From NCBI GenBank assembly GCA_035649175.1, contig DASRKB010000198.1, forward strand, positions 1 to 62,899: a stretch of DNA of 62,899 nucleotides, written 5' to 3'. The notes below the pieces were generated by a model. The model was not told the DNA's origin, did not search any database, and worked only from the letters and a program-made list of their open reading frames with translations. The translations under genes were made by a program, and so were the position numbers. Each line of letters begins with the position of its first letter. Within the stretch, counting starts at the first letter, position 1. The DNA is from SCGC-AG-212-J23 sp035649175. GTDB taxonomy: Bacteria; Pseudomonadota; Gammaproteobacteria; Burkholderiales; SG8-39. Positions 33,080-41,720 of this stretch are shown piece by piece.

Positions 33080-33352
33080 TCAGGACCGGCCACCCCGGCT
33101 CACCGGTTGGCCGCTGTATCTCTTCACGATTGCTGGGTCCCGGACCCGCGCTCCGGCCGCGTCCCGCCCGTACTCGCGCAGGGCTCGCCGCTGACGCAGC
33201 AGGTCCCAGCACTGGTCGAGCTCGGTCTCGATGGCGGAAAGGCGCTTGCTCTCGGCTTGCTCGAGCGATTTACGCTCGAAGAGCGCGTGTTCCTCGGCGG
33301 CGAGTTTTTGGATGCGTGCGGCGACCGACGCGTCCTGGAATTTCTCCGTCAT
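33080..33352 (-). CDS. DUF2630 family protein
   Basis: 90 residues from ATG 33352. Helical hairpin with the DUF2630 phrases LAAEEHALFERKS and ETELDQCWDLLRQRRALREYG, known in small proteins of Proteobacteria and Actinobacteria near stress genes. Function unknown. It starts 1 bp after the stop of the Dps-like remnant, so the two belonged to one operon downstream of msrA. Confidence 0.8.
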   Translation of the reverse strand: MTEKFQDASVAARIQKLAAEEHALFERKSLEQAESKRLSAIETELDQCWDLLRQRRALREYGRDAAGARVRDPAIVKRYSGQPVSRGGRS

Positions 33353-33353
33353 G

Positions 33354-33556
33354 TTAGCCACACCCCGCGTCGAGGAAGAACCAGGTGCGCCGCTCCGCCT
33401 CGTCGATCCAGGCATCGATCAAGGAAGCGCTGGCGATATCGCGATGCTCGTCGCAGACGCGGTGCGCCTCGCGCAGCTCGGCGAGCATGTCCTGCGGTCC
33501 CACATAGGCGGCATCATTGATAGGATCGGTCATCGCGTAAAGCTGATCGGCCTGCT
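33354..33556 (-). pseudogene. Dps-like remnant with internal deletions
   Basis: A frame open from about 33556 to TAA 33354 reads EQADQLYAMTDPI, then YVGPQDMLAELREAHRVCDEH and SLIDAWIDEAERRTWFFLDA. Each piece matches consecutive parts of a Dps protein. The helix between TDPI and the PQDML segment, and the part between LRE and AH, are missing in frame. The N-terminal half with the first His ligand is also absent. An ATG at 33533 could still yield a 59-residue peptide. Intact dps is at 14028-14528. Confidence 0.7.
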
Positions 33557-33615
33557 CGCCGGGTTGCGGCGACCCCGAGGCCGGCGCGGAGACCTTTGTC
33601 GACGGGTTTGTTCAA

Positions 33616-34137
33616 TCAGGCCTCCGTTGAAGTCTTGTTCCTGCGCCTTGGCAGCTTCCAGTGGGGCCGCACGAAGTGGCACGTGTAGCCGCCGGGATGC
33701 TTCAGGAGGTAATCCTGGTGCTCCGGCTCGGCCTCCCAGAACTCGCCCGCGGGAACGACCTCGGTCAAAGCCTTGCCGGGCCACAAACCTGAGGCATCGA
33801 CATCGGCGATGGTGTCATCGGCAACCCGCTTCTGCTCGTCGCTGGTATAGAAGATCGCCGACCGATAGCTCGTCCCGACGTCGTTCCCCTGGCGATTGCG
33901 CGTGCTCGGGTCGTGAATCTGGAAGAAGAACTCGAGGAGCTGCCGATAGCTGATGCGGGCAGGGTCGAAGAGGATCTCGATCGCCTCGGCGTGTCCCTCA
34001 TGATTCCGGTAGGTCGCGTTGGCACGGGTACCGCCCGTATAGCCTACCCGCGTGGACACGACGCCGTCGTAGCGACGGATGAGGTCCTGCATGCCCCAGA
34101 AGCACCCGCCGGCAAGAACCGCGCGCTCATGGGTCAT
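33616..34137 (-). CDS. msrA: Peptide methionine-(S)-S-oxide reductase MsrA
   Basis: 173 residues from ATG 34137. Catalytic Cys12 in AGGCFWGMQDL, followed by GYTGGTRANATYRNHEGHAEAI. The C-terminal EHQDYLLKHPGGYTCHF supplies the resolving Cys. It repairs S-sulfoxides of methionine using thioredoxin. Translationally coupled (4-bp overlap) to msrB upstream. Confidence 0.96.
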   Translation of the reverse strand: MTHERAVLAGGCFWGMQDLIRRYDGVVSTRVGYTGGTRANATYRNHEGHAEAIEILFDPARISYRQLLEFFFQIHDPSTRNRQGNDVGTSYRSAIFYTSDEQKRVADDTIADVDASGLWPGKALTEVVPAGEFWEAEPEHQDYLLKHPGGYTCHFVRPHWKLPRRRNKTSTEA

Positions 34138-34583
34138 TGGACCTCCTCTACCTGGTCCGTGTACGCCTCGTAGCCCTCGGCTTCCATATCGTCGCGATGG
34201 ACGAACCGCAGCGACGCCGAGTTGATGCAATAGCGCAGTCCACCCCGGTCTCGCGGCCCATCGGGGAAGACGTGCCCCAGATGGCTGTCTCCGTGCGCCG
34301 AGCGCACCTCGGTCCGGACCATTCCGTGCGTGACATCGCGGATTTCATTGATGTTCGCAGGGTCGATCGGTTTGGTGAAGCTCGGCCAGCCCGAGCCCGA
34401 GTCGTATTTGTCGGAGGAGGAAAACAGGGGCTCACCCGACACGATGTCGACGTAGATGCCCGGCTCCTTGTTGTAGAGGTACTCTCCGGTCCCGGCGATC
34501 TCGGTGCCGTTCTGCTGCGTTACGCGATACTGTTCCCGGGTGAGCTTCGAAATCACCGCCGGGTCCTTCCTGGGCTTTCGCAC
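34134..34583 (-). CDS. msrB: Peptide methionine-(R)-S-oxide reductase MsrB
   Basis: 149 residues from GTG 34583 with CAGGAG upstream. SelR domain: GSGWPSFTKPI near 63-73, HLGHVFPDGP near 101, catalytic Cys119 in LRYCINSASLRF. It lacks the two CxxC zinc motifs, as in the non-zinc MsrB subgroup. It repairs R-sulfoxides and, with MsrA, forms a two-gene repair operon divergent from the paralogue gene at 34.6 kb. Confidence 0.95.
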   Translation of the reverse strand: MRKPRKDPAVISKLTREQYRVTQQNGTEIAGTGEYLYNKEPGIYVDIVSGEPLFSSSDKYDSGSGWPSFTKPIDPANINEIRDVTHGMVRTEVRSAHGDSHLGHVFPDGPRDRGGLRYCINSASLRFVHRDDMEAEGYEAYTDQVEEVQ

Positions 34584-34618
34584 ATCGTTCTCCTGGAGTT
34601 GGTGCTCTACTTTGACTA

Positions 34619-35008
34619 ATGGTAGGCACGCTTGAGCACCCGACGATGTCGCGCGCCGCCGGCGTCGTGTCAGTTGTCATGGCGAAAACATCGCGCGCAC
34701 CAGCGTCGGGTGCAGACTCCACGGTCATGGTCGATGAGAGCCTGCTTCTTCGCATGTCTGCCGAACGAGCCGCGCAATTCCAGGCGCGCGTCACCGCCCT
34801 CTTCGAGCGCTTGCCCATGCTGTGCGGCTTCCACGTCACCGAGGACCTTCGGGCGGTCGCGATTGCCGTGCATACCTGGCCGGGCTGGGCACCTCAGCCC
34901 GCGTTCGCTGAAGAGATTGCCGCTGCGCTCGAGCTTCTGATCGTCGATGACGCCGAAGACGCCGCCGCGTTGCTGCGCGGAATGACATTCGCGCGCCAGC
35001 TGCACTGA
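34619..35008 (+). CDS. Hypothetical protein (paralogue of the gene at 32.7-33.0 kb)
   Basis: Up to 129 residues; in-frame starts at 34619, 34646, 34679 and 34727. Alignment with its 94-residue paralogue favours a late start near 34727. Shared core LFERLPMLCGFHV, HTWPGWAPQPAFAEEIA, LLRGMTFARQLH. Divergent from msrB with 35 bp between starts. No known domain. Its presence beside MsrAB and OsmC suggests a stress role only by association. Confidence 0.65.
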   Translation: MVGTLEHPTMSRAAGVVSVVMAKTSRAPASGADSTVMVDESLLLRMSAERAAQFQARVTALFERLPMLCGFHVTEDLRAVAIAVHTWPGWAPQPAFAEEIAAALELLIVDDAEDAAALLRGMTFARQLH

Positions 35009-35054
35009 CCCGCAGGTCGGCTGCGCCCTCACAGTGCCGGTGGAGCCTTGCGCC

Positions 35055-35483
35055 TCAGTCGAGACGCGCGCTCAGCGTGATCTGCGCATTCAGCAGGCGC
35101 GAGATCGGGCATCCGACCTTGGCGTCGTGCGCCGCCTTGTCGAATGCCGCGGCGCTCGCCTTGGGCACCCTCGCCACGCAGTCAAGGTGGATCCTCGTGA
35201 CTGTCGGCCTGTTGTCCTTGATCTCGAAGTCGAGGGTCGCCTTGGTCTCGATGCTCTCCGCGACGAGGTCGGCCTTGCCGAGCTCGTCGGACAGCGCCAT
35301 CGAGAAGCACCCTGCGTGGGCCGCCGCGATCAGCTCCTCGGGGTTGGTGCCCTTGGCCGCCTCGAAGCGCTGGGCGAAGGAGTAGCTGGCATTCGACAGC
35401 ACGCCGCTGTCGAACGAGACGCTGCCCTTGCCCTCCTGAAGCCCGCCGCGCCATACCGCGGTCGCTTTCGATCGACGGATCAT
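35055..35483 (-). CDS. osmC: OsmC family hydroperoxide reductase
   Basis: 142 residues. The two peroxidatic/resolving cysteines are Cys59 (AAAHAGCFSMALS) and Cys125 (DAKVGCPISRLL), at the spacing of OsmC rather than OhrA. A catalytic Arg and Glu lie in TNPEELIAAAH. It reduces organic hydroperoxides with lipoyl or thiol donors. Single gene, convergent with the paralogue at 34.6 kb. Confidence 0.93.
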   Translation of the reverse strand: MIRRSKATAVWRGGLQEGKGSVSFDSGVLSNASYSFAQRFEAAKGTNPEELIAAAHAGCFSMALSDELGKADLVAESIETKATLDFEIKDNRPTVTRIHLDCVARVPKASAAAFDKAAHDAKVGCPISRLLNAQITLSARLD

Positions 35484-35597
35484 GCGTGATCCCCCTTGAA
35501 ACGGCGCCCGGCCGATGCCAGGGCATTCTCCGTCGACCGTGGGCCGAGCGCCATCACGTCTTTCTATTACGATGCACCGGTCTGCTCTTCAAGCCGA

Positions 35598-38500
35598 TCA
35601 GAGACGTAACACCCTGGCGAGGCTCGTGGCGAGATCGCGCGCCGACAACGGCTTCTGCAGGACTTCGTCGGGTGCGGTCGCCACGGCGACGTTCGTCGCT
35701 CTGCCTGGCGCATCGAGCAAGCCCCTATCGCGCGCCTTCCCTGCCGATCCGCCCAGGTAGCCGCTCATCAGCACGACGGGCATCGAGCTGCGGATGCCGC
35801 GCACCTCGCGAATCAGCGCCGAGCCCGACATCCCGGGCATGCGCTCATCGGTGATGAGCGCGTCGAAGCGCTGTGGCTCGGCGCGGAACGCGGCAAGCGC
35901 GGCGCTGCTCGAGGTGAAGCCGACCGGCGCGTAGCCGAGCTCCTCGAGCGTGCGCTCGGCAAGCCGCACCAGCGGCTCCTCGTCGTCGACGATGAGCACG
36001 CGCTGGCCGTCACCGCGCGGTATTTCGGGCTCTTCGTCCTGCCGGGTATCGGCCACCTCGCCGCCGCGCGGCAAATACACCTTGAACGTACTGCCGGCGC
36101 CAGGCGTGCTGGCGACGTCGATCGCACCTCCGAGCTCCGCGACGATGCCGTGGACGAGCGAAAGGCCCAGACCCGTGCCGGTGCCGACCTCTTTGGTGGT
36201 GAAAAACGGGTCGAAGATGCGCTCGAGGATGTCGGGCGGCATGCCGGTGCCGCTGTCGGCAACCTCCAGCACCAGGTACTCGCCCGGGTCCAGGATGCCG
36301 ATGGTCGGCACGCGCGCGCTCTCAAGGCACACCACGCCGAGCGACACGCGCAGCTTGCCGCCCGCGGGCATCGCCTGGACCGCGTTCGTCACCAGGTTCA
36401 TCACTACCTGGTGCACCTGGGTCGCGTCGCCGAGCATCGCGGCACGTCCCGCTTGCAGCTTCGCGCGCAGGGCGATGTCCGGGGGCAGGTTCGCCGAAAT
36501 GAGATCGAGCGCTTCGCGCACCACTTTCTCAACGTGCACCGAAACGCGCTCGCCGACACCACTGCGGCTGAAGGCGAGCACCCGGTCGACCAGCGCGCGG
36601 CCGCGCTCGCCGGCAACAATGATGCTATCGAGATCGCGCGCGAGGCGACTGCCCTTGGGCGCGTCGCGCATGGCCATCTCGCCGTAGCCGAGGATCGCGC
36701 CGAGGATGTTGTTGAAGTCGTGCGCGATGCCGCCGGCGAGGGTTCCCATGGCCTCGAGGCGCTGCGCTTGGCGCAACTGCCGCTCCAGACGACGCAGCTC
36801 CTCCTCGGCCTGATGCCGGTCGGTGACGTCGAGCATGAACCCGACCACGCGCACCGGTTTGCGCTCTTCGTCGAAGAACATGCGGCCCCGCGCCTGCAGC
36901 CAGCGCACGGCGCCGTCGGCGCGAACGACGCGATACTCGGCGGCGACGTCCCCGGTCTCACCGGCGCGCTTGATCGCCGCCTTGACCGCCGGCCAGTCCT
37001 CGGGGAACACGAGCCGCTTCCAGGTCTCGTAGGTCCCGTCGTACGAGCCCGGCTCGAGCCCGTACATGATCTCGAGATCGGCTGACCACCGATTGTCTCC
37101 CTCGCCCGCGCCCATGTGCCACTCGAATGCGACCGCGCTCGCCGCCTTCTGCGCGAGGTCGAGCATGTCCTGTCGCGCTCGGAGCTCTTCCTCGGAGCGT
37201 CGCAGGGCATCAGCGGCGAGCTTGCGCTCGGTGGCATCGGTCAGCGAGCCGGTCACCAGCATCGGCTCGCCGTGCTCGCCGAGGAAAACTTTCCCCATTG
37301 ACCGTATCCAGCGCAACTCGCCCGCCTGGTTGAGGACGCTGTACGTCATCTCGACACCGGACCGCTGCGCGATGCATTCGCAGATCGTGTCTTCGGTGAA
37401 CTGCAGCTTCTGCGCCTTCAGCTCGGCGCGAGTCCTGATCTCTACGCCGTCGGGAATGCCCCACAGTTCGCGCGCGCGCAGCGAGATGAAGAGCTCGTCG
37501 GTCGCCGCGTTCCACTCCCAGAGCCCGTCGGCCGAGGCGTCCATCGCCCGCGCGTAGCGCGCCTCGGAGAGCCGCAACGCGTCCTCGACGCGCCTGCGCT
37601 CCGTGATGTCGGCGACGACGCCGACCACGCGCAGCGCCATGCCGTCCGCGTTGCGGAATACCTTCCAGCGGCTGCGGATCCAGCGCGGCTTGTCCCGCCG
37701 CAGGATCCGGTACTCGAACTCGTGGTCCGCACCCGGGCCGGCAAGCGCCGCGCGCCACCGCCCCTTGATGTCGTCGGCATCGTCCGGATGGAGCTGCACG
37801 TACGCCAAGGCCTCGCTCCAGGAACGGTACTCGCCCAAGGGGATGCCGAGCATCCGCAAGCAGCGCGCGGACGCGAAGACCCGGTCGGTCTGCACGTTCC
37901 AGTCGAAGTGTCCGTCCTCGGCGACTTCAAGGGCGAGTGCGTAGCGCTCTTCGGAGAGCTGCCGCGCCTCCTCAGCGAGCTGGCGCGCGGTGATGTCGGT
38001 CACCGAGCCGGCCCAGCGCACCGGTTTGCCGTCCGCGTCGCGCAAGCACATGCCGATCACGTGCAGCCAGCGCGTCTCACCATGCGGCAGAACGCGAATC
38101 ACCATGTCGACGCGCGGTGTTTCGCCCGCAAAGTGCGCGGCGACCGCTCGCTCGTATACCTCTCGATCGTCCGGATGGAACGGTATCCGCGGCACGATAT
38201 CGGCGCGCCGGGAATACTGGATATCGGGAGGGAAGCCTCCGAACTCTAGGTAGCGCGGAGAAGCGTAGAACTCGTCGCTCGCGATCTTCCAGTCCCAATG
38301 TCCGGCGCCCGACGCGCGCATCGCGAGCGCATGGCGCTCCTCCGAGAGACGCAGCGCCTCCTGGAACCGCTTGCCCTCGGTAATGTTGCGCCCGACCCCC
38401 TGATATCCCTTAAAACGCCCCTGCTCGTCAAAGATCGGCGCGCCGCTGATGCTGAGATAGCTGATCGACCCGTCGGGCATGATCCGCCGCAGCTCGAGGT

Positions 38501-40043
38501 CGCGGAATGGCTGCCGGGCTGCGAGCACGGCGTGATGCTCAGCCCACGAGCCTGACAAGGGCGCGAGACCCTCCAGCTCCCAACGCGCCTTGCCAAGCGA
38601 GGAAGCGTCTGTGTACCCGCCCAGCGTCGGGGCGTGGTCGGACATGTAAATGAACTGGAAGTTTTCGTCCTGCGCCCAGTACCAGTCGGAGGAAAGCTCG
38701 GTCAGGGCACGGAAGCGCGCCTCGCTCGCACGCAGCTCGTCCTCAGCGCACCGGCGGGCGTCGACGTCGCTGATCGATCCAGCCATGCGATACGGCTGCC
38801 CCTCGGCATTGCGCACACACAGCCCGCGCAGGCGACGCCAGCGATATGTGCCGTCGGGCTGGCGCAGCCGGAATTCGCCTATGTACGCCGGCGTCCTTCC
38901 TGCAATGTGCGCCGCAAAAGCCTCCACGCGCCGCGGCAGGTCTTCCGGATGGAGCGGCAGCCTGGCGAACCACTCCTGCATCGGCACGATCTCCGGCCCT
39001 GGCGGCATGCCGGCCAACACCCGCGCGCGCTCGGAGATGAACACGCGCTTGTTGATGAAGTCGACGTCCCACACACCGTCGTCCGATCCGGCCACCGCGA
39101 GCGCGTAGCGCTCCTCGCTCGCGCGCAACGCCTCCTCGGCGCCTTTGCTCTCCGTGATGTCGGTGAGCGAGCCGGTTACCACCGTCCCCACGTCGTCGGC
39201 GCCCGGGAAGCTCTTGCCCTGCGAGCGCACCCAACGCGCCTCGCCGTTCGCGTGGACGATGCGGTACTCCATGTTGAAGCTGCCGGCGCCGGCAGCGCGG
39301 CTCGCCTCGATCACGTCTTCCGTGCGCTGAAGATCCTGTCGATGGAAGCCGCCGGAGCGCTTCAGATCGACGCGAGTGCGAATCGGCACGCCATCGGGCA
39401 CGGCCCACAGGTGTCGCGCACGGTCGGACAGAAAGATTTCATCGGTGGCTGGATTCCATTCCCAGATGCCGTCGTTCGTGGCCTGCAGCGCCCGCTTGTA
39501 GCGCTCCTCGGAAAGGCGCGCGGCGCGTGCACGCCGCGCAAGCTCCCACGCGAGCGCGGCGCCCAGCGCCAGCACGATCGCCATGGCCGCAGCGAGGCCG
39601 TACCAGAAGTACCCCTCCAGCGACATCAGGCCCGCGCTCTGCCGACCCATGATCAGCTGATAACCGCCCGGCAAGAGTTCATGGGTGACGACAATGCGCA
39701 TCAACAAGCCGTCGCCGCGGTCGATCACGTGCCCATACGTTCCGGGGGCGTCCGGTATCTCCGTCGGCCAGCGGCGCAGCGTTCCCGCGAGCACCTCTTT
39801 GCCTGGGCCGGCAAAGACCAGCACCTCGGGTCCGCTCGGGCCCGATCGCGAGCGCACGACGGCGGCGACGGCATCGGGACCCTTGCGATGGAAAAGGTCC
39901 GTGAGCGCCCGCATGTCCTCGGGGACGAAGACGCGGAGGGTGCCGACGTTTACGCGCCAGGCGTACCAAAGCGGCGTAGCGAACAGCGCCAGCGCCAGAA
40001 CGCTAAACGCGATATAGGCGAGCGCGATCTTCCAGGGCTTCAA
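35598..40043 (-). CDS. Hybrid sensor histidine kinase with seven PAS domains
   Basis: 1481 residues. TM1 about 8-28, periplasmic loop of about 110 residues, TM2 about 143-165. There are then seven PAS/PAC repeats (roughly 185-305, 315-435, 445-560, 570-690, 700-820, 830-945, 960-1085). Next come a HisKA box with His1108 in GTLAGGIAHDFNNILGAI, an HATPase domain (ADSGTGMPPDILERIFDPFF, TGLGLSLVHGI) and a C-terminal receiver with Asp1399 in ALITDERMPG. PAS1 and PAS6 are near-duplicates (GLWEWNAATDELFIS-type core). The receiver may feed a separate phosphotransfer protein. Cognate partners are the receivers at 40.1 and 40.8 kb or the FixJ-type regulator; none is proven. Confidence 0.94.
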   Translation of the reverse strand: MKPWKIALAYIAFSVLALALFATPLWYAWRVNVGTLRVFVPEDMRALTDLFHRKGPDAVAAVVRSRSGPSGPEVLVFAGPGKEVLAGTLRRWPTEIPDAPGTYGHVIDRGDGLLMRIVVTHELLPGGYQLIMGRQSAGLMSLEGYFWYGLAAAMAIVLALGAALAWELARRARAARLSEERYKRALQATNDGIWEWNPATDEIFLSDRARHLWAVPDGVPIRTRVDLKRSGGFHRQDLQRTEDVIEASRAAGAGSFNMEYRIVHANGEARWVRSQGKSFPGADDVGTVVTGSLTDITESKGAEEALRASEERYALAVAGSDDGVWDVDFINKRVFISERARVLAGMPPGPEIVPMQEWFARLPLHPEDLPRRVEAFAAHIAGRTPAYIGEFRLRQPDGTYRWRRLRGLCVRNAEGQPYRMAGSISDVDARRCAEDELRASEARFRALTELSSDWYWAQDENFQFIYMSDHAPTLGGYTDASSLGKARWELEGLAPLSGSWAEHHAVLAARQPFRDLELRRIMPDGSISYLSISGAPIFDEQGRFKGYQGVGRNITEGKRFQEALRLSEERHALAMRASGAGHWDWKIASDEFYASPRYLEFGGFPPDIQYSRRADIVPRIPFHPDDREVYERAVAAHFAGETPRVDMVIRVLPHGETRWLHVIGMCLRDADGKPVRWAGSVTDITARQLAEEARQLSEERYALALEVAEDGHFDWNVQTDRVFASARCLRMLGIPLGEYRSWSEALAYVQLHPDDADDIKGRWRAALAGPGADHEFEYRILRRDKPRWIRSRWKVFRNADGMALRVVGVVADITERRRVEDALRLSEARYARAMDASADGLWEWNAATDELFISLRARELWGIPDGVEIRTRAELKAQKLQFTEDTICECIAQRSGVEMTYSVLNQAGELRWIRSMGKVFLGEHGEPMLVTGSLTDATERKLAADALRRSEEELRARQDMLDLAQKAASAVAFEWHMGAGEGDNRWSADLEIMYGLEPGSYDGTYETWKRLVFPEDWPAVKAAIKRAGETGDVAAEYRVVRADGAVRWLQARGRMFFDEERKPVRVVGFMLDVTDRHQAEEELRRLERQLRQAQRLEAMGTLAGGIAHDFNNILGAILGYGEMAMRDAPKGSRLARDLDSIIVAGERGRALVDRVLAFSRSGVGERVSVHVEKVVREALDLISANLPPDIALRAKLQAGRAAMLGDATQVHQVVMNLVTNAVQAMPAGGKLRVSLGVVCLESARVPTIGILDPGEYLVLEVADSGTGMPPDILERIFDPFFTTKEVGTGTGLGLSLVHGIVAELGGAIDVASTPGAGSTFKVYLPRGGEVADTRQDEEPEIPRGDGQRVLIVDDEEPLVRLAERTLEELGYAPVGFTSSSAALAAFRAEPQRFDALITDERMPGMSGSALIREVRGIRSSMPVVLMSGYLGGSAGKARDRGLLDAPGRATNVAVATAPDEVLQKPLSARDLATSLARVLRL

Positions 40044-40058
40044 CGGCGCCCCTTCATG

Positions 40059-40412
40059 TCAAGGAGCGCCTTCCATCGACTCGCGCACCGCAGACAAGAG
40101 TTCGCTACGTGTAAACGGCTTTGGCAGCACCTTCTTGACGCCGAGCCGGCGCGCTGCCTCGGTCGATCCCGCGAGGCCGCGCCGGAAGCGCCCCGACAGG
40201 ACCAGTACCGGGGCAGCATACACCGCCTGCAGAGCCCGGATGCGCGCCTGCGCTCCCCGGGGGCTCGGTAGATCGACAACGACCAGAGAGGGGACCTCAT
40301 TCTCAGCCGCGCGTGCGCGCACCGCATACCCAGCCTCGCCGAGCCAGCGCTCGATGAGACCCCGGATCAGATCGTCGTCTTCCTGGATTAGGATAAAGCC
40401 CTTTCGATTCAC
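40059..40412 (-). CDS. Stand-alone receiver-domain protein
   Basis: 117 residues from GTG 40412, chosen because AAGGAA precedes it and the domain begins here (KGFILIQEDDDLIRGLIERW). Acidic cluster 11-14, phospho-acceptor Asp47 in LVVVDLPSP, Lys98 in VLPKPFTR. No output domain, like CheY/Spo0F-type relays. It ends 15 bp before the hybrid kinase start, so it is co-transcribed and probably a phosphorelay partner. Confidence 0.82.
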   Translation of the reverse strand: MNRKGFILIQEDDDLIRGLIERWLGEAGYAVRARAAENEVPSLVVVDLPSPRGAQARIRALQAVYAAPVLVLSGRFRRGLAGSTEAARRLGVKKVLPKPFTRSELLSAVRESMEGAP

Positions 40413-40570
40413 GTAGTTCCTTGCAACCCCGTGTACCCTATGTAACGGGCTTCGCGCGCCTGCAATGTGAATAAGCGATGACGGCATATGTCAGTTGACA
40501 CAAAGTCAGCCGTAACGCCCGCAAGGGGATCCGACACCCAGGCGCCACCGCGGCCGGCAAGGATGACGGG

Positions 40571-40732
40571 ATGCGCAAAAGCATTCTCGATCCGACCTTC
40601 CGCTATCGCCGAAGCCACGAAACGGATATCAGGAAGACATTCGAGCGCGTCCGCAAGGAGCTGGCGCGCGCGAGTCCGCAGCGTGCCCTTCCGATCAATG
40701 TCTCTCCGCTCATGCGAAAGGAGAAGTCTTGA
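40571..40732 (+). CDS. Small basic hypothetical protein
   Basis: 53 residues: MRKSILDPTFRYRRSHETDI, then RKTFERVRKELARAS and a Lys/Arg-rich end. The opening SILDPTFRYxxSHETD is a phrase I recognise from short conserved Betaproteobacterial proteins, which supports it being real. Not in a known domain family. No close downstream gene. Confidence 0.5.
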   Translation: MRKSILDPTFRYRRSHETDIRKTFERVRKELARASPQRALPINVSPLMRKEKS

Positions 40733-40839
40733 CGGCCGCCGGGCTCCGCGCGACCCGGCCTGCTATTGCGACAACTGACACAACCCAGGATGCTGCGTTA
40801 CATTGACGTGACGCATTTGCCGCGGACACTGTCCGTGCG

Positions 40840-41604
40840 ATGCTCATGGAGGACACCGGGAAGTTGGAGAAGCACGACGCCGGGCTGAAGGCACACGTGC
40901 TGGCCGTGGACGATGATCCCTCGGTGCGCCAGATGATCGTCGACTATCTCGGCGATTACGACTTGCGCGTCACCGCGCTCGCAAGCGGACGCGACATTCC
41001 AGAGGTCATGCAGCGCGAGGTAGTGGATCTCGTTGTGCTCGACTGGAGGCTGCCAGGCGAGGACGGCATGGACATCGCGCGCAAGCTGCGCGCCGAGTCG
41101 CAGATTCCAATCATCATGCTCACCGCTCGCCGCGAAGAAGCCGATCGCGTCATCGGCCTGGAGCTTGCGGCGGACGACTACCTGACCAAGCCCTTCTCGC
41201 CGCGCGAGCTCCTCGCCCGGATCCGGGCCCTCCTGCGGCGCGCCCGCGCGCAAGAGACCGTCGCCGACGGCCTGCAGAAAGTCCGCGCCTACCGCTTCGC
41301 CGGCTTCGAGCTCAACGTGCGCCTGCGGCGGCTCGCGGCACCGGACGGCGCGAACGTCTCGCTAACGAACAGCGAATTCAACCTGCTCGTCGCCTTCCTC
41401 GCTTCTCCGCAGCACGTGCTTTCGCGCGACCAGCTCCTCGGCCTGTCGCGCCTGCACAACGACGAGGTCTACGATCGCTCGATCGACGTGCAGGTCGGAC
41501 GGCTGCGCCGGAAGATCCAGCCTGGCAAGGGCTCCGCCGAGCTCATCCGCACGGAGCGCGGTGCGGGCTACGTCTTCACCGCGCCAGTCGAGATCGTTCG
41601 TTAA
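40840..41604 (+). CDS. OmpR/PhoB-type response regulator
   Basis: 254 residues. Receiver: DDD at 24-26, Asp68 in VVLDWRLPG, Lys118 in LTKPFSPRE. Winged helix (about 150-250): SLTNSEFNLLVAFLASPQHV, then DRSIDVQVGRLRRKIQ and ELIRTERGAGYVF. It resembles the OmpR/TorR/CpxR group. No sensor gene is adjacent; the neighbouring hybrid kinase is one possible partner. Confidence 0.93.
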   Translation: MLMEDTGKLEKHDAGLKAHVLAVDDDPSVRQMIVDYLGDYDLRVTALASGRDIPEVMQREVVDLVVLDWRLPGEDGMDIARKLRAESQIPIIMLTARREEADRVIGLELAADDYLTKPFSPRELLARIRALLRRARAQETVADGLQKVRAYRFAGFELNVRLRRLAAPDGANVSLTNSEFNLLVAFLASPQHVLSRDQLLGLSRLHNDEVYDRSIDVQVGRLRRKIQPGKGSAELIRTERGAGYVFTAPVEIVR

Positions 41605-41720
41605 CTAGCTCGTTGCATCCGTAATCCTGGCACCCTCCGGCGTCGCAAAGCGCGTACGTCGCCGCGCCATGCTGGCGTCATGGAACAAGAGTCCCCCGAG
41701 CGAAACACGGAGCCCTGCCC

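Noticed and set aside
40488..40778. 96-codon plus-strand frame
   Set aside because: Ser/Arg-rich composition without domain. The overlapping 53-codon frame at 40571-40732 is the better candidate.
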